Assembly (NCBI RefSeq): GCF_001039355.2
Contig: NW_019775440.1
Span: forward strand, 230,388 to 294,387
DNA length: 64,000 nt
Source: Lingula anatina
Lineage: Eukaryota; Brachiopoda; Lingulata; Lingulida; Lingulidae
Reading direction: 5' to 3'
Position numbers and translations under genes: made by a program. The notes under the pieces are model-generated. The model was not told the origin of the DNA. It ran no database searches and saw only the letters and a list, made by a program, of their open reading frames with translations. Below, one piece after another: positions 57,472 to 64,000 of this stretch; within the stretch, counting starts at the first letter, position 1, and every line of letters begins with the position of its first letter.

Positions 57472-60400
57472 AATTTTCAAGTAAAATTACATCACGTCTC
57501 GAATTCATCTTCTGATAAAACCATGCTGATTTTTGGCCCCTTTTTCAAGTGATTAAAATGTAGCCAAAAATGTTTTGAAAAAGTTGAGTATGCAAGGTCT
57601 TAAAATGTGTTTCAGGAGAAATGATTTTCCACTTGAAAATGCGTTAAACAGTTGATTAAACATGAGAACTTGAAAATGTATCAGATGCAGCATTATGAGA
57701 GATAATTGTCACAAAGGAATAGGTTTATTCTAGAAAAGAAAAACAATTGACCAAATTTTAAGTAATTATTTTGGAGGACAGAGTTGATTGATTTTGCTAT
57801 TCCACTGCCACCTGGTGTCTATGGAAAGGTCAGTGCCCACTGAGATCATGAGCTTAGTTTAACCAGAAATACATCAACTTGAATAAGTGCTTGTGTCTGA
57901 GAAACTGGCCTCTGTTTTCATCATTGTTGAATCTACCATCAGCAGAAACTTTTCTCTACTAGCACAATTTAAGATTGTTCTTATCTACTTGAAATTATCC
58001 AAGGTGTATTTGCGAAAATGGAATGAAGAAGGAAGGAAATGATAGAGGGTCATATTTGGTGCATTATAAAAAATGCCATGAACATTTTAAACATGGCAAG
58101 CTGCAATCAAGATTTGTATTGAAACTAAGATAATTCACCCTATTTTTGAACAGACAAGATTGATTTGTCTTCTGGCTGAGATACCTCGTTGTTTATTTGT
58201 CCTGTAGATACAGTACATGCAGACTAATTGAATACTAAGATTGGAAATTGGAAAGTTTAATTTTCCCCAGACACTTTCAGGTCCTTGTTGGACAGTTCTA
58301 TCTTATCACTGACTGTTCTTTATTCTTATTAGTTCTGGAGTAGAATGGATTCTAGTGTTCCCAGTGGGACCAGTTCGCTTTTTTTTTTTTTTTTTTCCGA
58401 GACTTCCTGTATTACAAATTCTTTGTCTTTGTAATATGTTCTCCCTTGTTGTCTGGAGAAGAAATTGACAAGTTGTCTCCTCTCTTTGTGTTCTTATAAG
58501 ATGTCTTGGGAAGGAACAACAGTATCTGCTCATTGGCTGTTCATGCCACTGAGCGTGTTGTCATTGTGTTTGCCTGTTCAATAAATGTTATCTGTTATAT
58601 GCACATGTCAAACACATTTCTTACAAGCAATAGGAAGAAAAAGTTTAGGATTCACAGATGAAAAATGATGAAGTGAACATTCTGTGTAAATTAAGTTCAG
58701 AAAAGATAGATGTTGATGGCAGTTTTACTCCAGTGGAAAATCAATTATTTTTTTCTTAATCAAAGTGGATTTGATTGATAGAATAATATCACTGTTATAT
58801 AAGAATGATACATGGTCATAACTTGCAAGCTATGACAATTCAATGCTTCCATGGAAAGGGTCATTGGGTACTTCAATAACAGTCATAAAGATTGCATTAT
58901 CACTGATATTTTTACCTTTTTGTCAAATTAGTTTGATTGAATATAAATCAATAGCTAATTTCAGTGAAAGGAAATCAAAATGAAAAACGTTGAATTGAAC
59001 ATGATTTGCATTATGAAAATGTGTAGGGTTTGCTAGAAGTAAATAGTTCTGTGAAGGTAACAGATATTTAAAATAACAAGGTCTTTTGGCTGATTATTAA
59101 GAATTGTTAGGACCAACAATACAAACGGAAATAGTGATATCAAAGGGCAAATACTGCAAACAGATGGAGAGGAAAATACTGATAGAAAAATACCTGGATC
59201 TGATAAGACTTAAATCTCAGAAAATATAATGATGTAATGATTAGTTCATTTCAAAAGTGTCGTCAGTGTTGAAATTGCTGTTGTCTGGATATCTCAAGTA
59301 AGTCTTTTTAATTGCAACCTTCTATCATTTCTGAGTAGATGCCATATGTTTCTTAAGTAATGATGTGCCAATATATTTGCCTGAGGATTTTTTTTCTATC
59401 AAAAGAACATTTCATTTCAAGTGTTACGTTAGAATAATTAGCTATATTAATTGAAAGGCAGTGACTTAATTTCACATCAAAGACGGCAATGTGGAAAAAA
59501 ATGCTATGATCTAAAACACAGTTTGATTATGTAAGTTGCACATGCAAGTCACGTATGAGTATTTAGATATAACATCATTCTCTTGATGATGAAGGACGTT
59601 TATGAGAATTTTACTCGGGAAAACAAAAATCATGAACATATGGCTGCTGTGGTTGATAAACCCCCCACCAGGTGGCCCGGTGTCACTTTCACTCCTGATT
59701 CGATTAACATCAGTGCGAACTGTGATACTCCTGATTGCGTGAACATGTGTCGATGTGTTTGCGAGGAGTTTTTTTCAAACAATCTCCAGTACTCTGGGGA
59801 GCTTGAATGCAAGCAATCTGTGCACTCAATTTTGCACGAAAATCTAATTTGCATTCCTACAAAGCCATACATTTTACACAAAATTTGTTTAATGGACACA
59901 TATTGATAATCAAAATTGATTTTTGATACTAATACTTATATTTATTATATTTTTGATGAGCAAATATATATTTTTACATAAAAAATGTTACTTTTTTGTT
60001 GGCAGACAAAAGGGCCTAGGGCATTTTATTGCTTTGATAAATAGTATAGATGACTGAGACAAGGTATATCACAGACAGTTTTGATATTTGGCATTGCAAG
60101 TAAACAGGGTGTGCACATATACACACATATTGACACTTGTCACCCACAAATACATTTACATATCATGTGTGTGTGCACATTTAGTAGTCAGAAGTTAACT
60201 TATGGGCAGTTATTCCTGCTCCCGTACAAATGTTCGATTAATCACATGAAACTGAGAATGACTAACTTATGTATATTTCATCAGATTTGGTTTTATTAGA
60301 AATAAATGAGCCACAGTTTTGTATTATGTTTTTTTATTTATGTGGAAATCACTCATACATTCACCTTGATCGATGAACTCTTTTACCTAGAAAGAGCTTC

Positions 60401-63400
60401 CATATTTGGGTATTAGTTTAATGTAAGTCAGTAAAACATTTGCATTTTTAGTTTTACTGTTTTACTTTAGTTTTATTTTTATTTACTGATTAAGAATCTT
60501 TAAGACTTTCACTATCCTTCAGCCTTTCTCACATTCTTTCAAGCTAAGGAAATATTTTTCATAAAGTGCCTGACTTGTTGTATCAAGTACCACCTAGAAC
60601 TGTGGAAAAATATTGATTGCCCGATACCTGAATAAGTGCTGTCATTTTTTGTGGGGAAAATGCATCAAGTTCAGGGAATTGTAGATGAAAAATTGAATCA
60701 AACTGTGGAGATTACTTACATTGACCAGTCGCATAAAAAAGGTACCAGATTGCAGGTTGACTTTTGATTGGCACTTGTCAAATGCCAAGTCATCCAATCT
60801 TGCAATGAGGTGCCATACTGAAAGCTACTGCTTGATGTGAAAAGGGCCTCAGTCTGCCATGATAGGTCAAACAAAGATACATCAGCTCAGTTTGAGTATA
60901 AATCCACCTTTACTATGCTTAATTATATAGGCGATAATATGTACAGAATGAAATCATTGTTTAATACAAACATATCTGTTAATATAAGTGAACAGGTAAA
61001 AAGATCAAGCTCATTATTTATTCATATAGTTGGAAAAAATCTCTTGAGACCCTGAAAGCCAAAACCAGGTCTTGATTACTTTCTGAAGCACTCACTTTTT
61101 TTTCTGCAGAGAATTTGGTTAAACGAAGATTGGGGGTGATTTCTGGGTGTCTTATCTGTTTCCTTTGGGAGACGGGTCCTCAGCTAAGATAATGATTATA
61201 AAGAAATGCCACTCTTGTCAAATGCCTGGGGGAAATCACAAAATAAGCTGAACAAAAATGGCTTCTGATTTAACTTGTCATTCAACCAGATAAGTTGTGG
61301 CACTTTGACTGTTTGCGAATCAATAGGTCGATCTTAACTATCTTTTCTCTGATTAATCTCTCCAAGATGGTGTTGATAACTAGCTTTATGTTTATGGTAA
61401 TTACTCATAATTTTCAAGTACGTCTCTTATTTGGGTATTTTTTTTTTCACATAAAGATTTATGTATTTGTCCTGTTCACAAAAATCTAGTTTCTGATATT
61501 GACTTGATTCTCAAAAAATCATGTTTCGCCTTTGTAGGCATTACTTATGAAGCATTGTTTTCAGAAATATATTTAATTTTGAGCCCTTTTTATTTAACTG
61601 TTCATCATGATGAAGTATTACAAACTTACAGTTTCCTGCTTTCTGTTGACTTGGTGCTGCTGTTGTTTGTGCATTTTAGTGTATTTATATAAATTGAAGA
61701 AACGTAGAAGCTTAAAAGATGGGTTTTTTATTGGAAATATTTTTTACATCAATTTCCATTAGTTTGACTTAACAGGTTTTGTAATAAGTGCTCTTTCCAT
61801 CAAACATATTGTATAGAACAAACACATTATCAAATATCAGATCAGTTTGAGGGTGCAGATAGGTCTGTGCTAAGGCAAATTGTGAATAATAAGAATGATA
61901 TATAAATATCTCTTCAAAAAGAAAGTGACCCAGTTTTAGTTCCAACTACAAGCACTCCACGCCTCCTCTCAAATATCTTCACATCAGAATTTCATATTAA
62001 TTTGTGAATTATCCTGTTCGCTACCAAACCAACCAACCAACCAGTGGGAAGGAAAATTTTGTGTTTCATTGGAGGAGGCAATTATCAGTATGCAGGTTCT
62101 TGGATTATGGTCAGATGTAGAATAATTTTGATGGATACAGTTCTAAGATGGCAGATATAAAACTTCTCAGAGGAATCTATCAATAATGAATAGGAAAGTA
62201 GATTACTAAACAGTAATACAATTTAACGTTAGCTATTTGGGGAATTGCCAGATTATTTCTCATTTCATATTCCAATGTATTATAGGATTTCTTCTAGATT
62301 CCACCATCCTTATAAAAGCAGTTGGACTTATTTCTAGGTGAACAGCCTTGGTGTACTTCATATGAAAAAAAGCTAAAGATGTAATAGGTTTGGATTCATC
62401 ATTGCGGATATATTAAGAAAACCATTGTGATCATGAAATGCTCATTTCTTCAGGGAGACGTGTACATGAACCACTTGTTACAAATTGGCCATCTTGTACA
62501 GTTAGCATAGTGCCCGCGAGGAAAAAACATTGATTTGCATCGTGAGAAAATGTGCACCATTGGTTGAACTTATGTATGTTGTTCTGTATGTTGGTTGGAA
62601 ATAATGGGGAGAGGGTAAAAATGTGATGTTTGAATCAAATGGCAAGACAATCACACATGCACCAATATAAGCACAAACATGCACTCATACACACATGCTC
62701 ACATACTCACACGCACACGCACACACACACGCCATTATTTTGAAGGAGAAAGTCTTTTATGACACCAAACAGTGTATCAAATTATAAAAAATTAATCATA
62801 ATGCTTTACATAATATCATGTATTTTTTTTTGTACCAGAACTATGTATAAAACTATATTGTTTTGCAGCTGTGCATCATTATCCTTGCCACTGCAGAGTA
62901 ACTACATGTTTCAATCATGATTGATTCAGATTTATTTAAATTAGATTTGTTATTGTTGCAGACAGAGAAAAAAATGCATACCTTTAGTCCTGATTTCCTG
63001 TGCAGAGATGTGGAAGCAGTAGCCTACACTTATTCTTCTGAATCTGAAAGGGACAAAAAACAACAACAATAGAACTGATATTGTATCATTTCCTCAATCT
63101 AGAAACACATCATTTTCATCACCCAGTTTCTATAGGTTGATCAATAGCTGCATTTGTTATTTTCTCACCTCAGGCCTTTAGAGTAGAAACTTAAAATAAT
63201 AACTGCAGGGGGAAAATCACAGTCATTTTCCTTATCACCTTTTTCGACTTGTCCCGACTTTGCCTAAAACTGTTCTCTTCTATCCTTCCGTCAGGAAGTT
63301 GATTTGTCAATACAATAATGTTTGCGCTGTTCGTTACGGCACCCTTCTCTCCATGACTGCAAACAGCCCGAAGATGTCTAGCTAAGAAAACAGCAGAATT

Positions 63401-64000
63401 TGTTCTTCACTTTAAGTTAATTTGTATTGATCTAATACACTATCAACTGAATCTGCTTTGGTCTCTCAGATTCAATTCCCCCGCAGCTGCTGCAATATGT
63501 GATGGTTCATGGGACTATTGATTGGTTGACAGATCTTTCGTGCCCTGTTTGTGCAGTTCATGCGCCGTAGTGTTGGGCAGATACCTTTAAGGTGTCACAA
63601 GGTGGCAGCGCATGTCCAGTGTGCCGTTCGCTTGACATGCATTTGTCATTGCAGCCAAGCATGCTAAATTTTGCTGGCGTTTCTGCTGACAAAATCAATA
63701 TTGGGTTGCTGCTCCTCTTATGAAGTGCACTTACATTAATATTTTAACTTGAGCCATAAGCCAAGTTTAGGCCTTCACTCATTCAACAGTTTCAAAGGCA
63801 GAGACCCTCATTGCTGTCTTATTGGGTTCGGTCAAAAGATGTGAACTGAGGAGTAAGATTTATTTTTGAAGCTAGTTCTTTGATTTGATGTCAAAGAAGA
63901 TTTCTGATTATCAGTTGACATTATGTGAAAGTTGACCTGAGAAAAGGACTGCCATAAATTAAAAATTTGCCATCAGAATATATTTCATTATGTACCATGT
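57472..64000. other. Non-coding stretch to the end of the window
   Basis: No gene is supported. It contains a poly-T run (58379-58396), a CA-rich tract (about 62651-62731) and a segment open on both strands at about 59586-59906 that I do not call a gene. The last kilobase is somewhat less AT-rich, but I see no splice-bounded exon in it. Confidence 0.5.
62651..62731. repeat. Imperfect (CA)n repeat
   Basis: CA-rich tract with several interruptions, cleanest at about 62709-62730. Confidence 0.85.

Noticed and set aside
1-64000. tRNA genes, tRNA-derived SINEs, known conserved microRNAs, telomere or rDNA sequence
   Set aside because: No B-box GTTCRANNC with a matching cloverleaf and no mature sequence of familiar conserved animal microRNAs was seen by eye; a tRNAscan-SE or Infernal run would be decisive.

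Overview
This is a window of animal nuclear DNA. It is AT-rich and intron-rich, with GT-AG splice sites, many microsatellites and short non-autonomous DNA transposons. The mix of long (AG)n and (ATT)n tracts, TA-flanked foldback elements and kilobase introns would suit a marine invertebrate, perhaps a mollusc or another lophotrochozoan. That placement is a weak inference; nothing in the window fixes the species. No CRISPR, operon or bacterial feature is present.

Region 1 (1-11.8 kb, + strand) holds ten consecutive in-frame exons of mitochondrial aspartyl-tRNA synthetase (DARS2): the OB-fold anticodon-binding domain, class II motifs 1 and 2, and the start of the bacterial-type insertion domain. 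The first exon(s), with the mitochondrial targeting sequence, lie upstream of the window. The C-terminal part, with class II motif 3, was not found anywhere downstream. Its introns carry a TA-flanked terminal-inverted-repeat (TIR) element and two oppositely oriented copies of one hAT-like miniature element that bracket exons E3-E6.

Region 2 (19.3-21.9 kb, - strand) is one coding exon for a single-pass leucine-rich-repeat cell-surface protein: signal peptide, LRRNT, about 24 LRRs, LRRCT, one membrane helix and a 45-residue basic tail. A 3' splice site lies in its 5' leader, with small upstream ORFs after it.

Region 3 (26.8-30.85 kb) is a 2-kb sequence present twice in tandem and joined at a single N. 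It is either a recent duplication or an unpurged allele in the assembly.

Region 4 (30.85-64 kb) has no gene I can support. It holds microsatellites, a second TIR element sharing termini with the one in DARS2, short imperfect tandem repeats, one candidate orphan coding exon (41.2 kb), and stretches that look like cis-regulatory DNA, notably a CCAAT/GC-box cluster at 51.4-51.65 kb.

The two genes show no functional connection. DARS2 is a housekeeping mitochondrial translation enzyme and the LRR protein is a putative adhesion or signalling receptor. The LRR gene lies either inside a very large DARS2 intron or beyond a break in DARS2.
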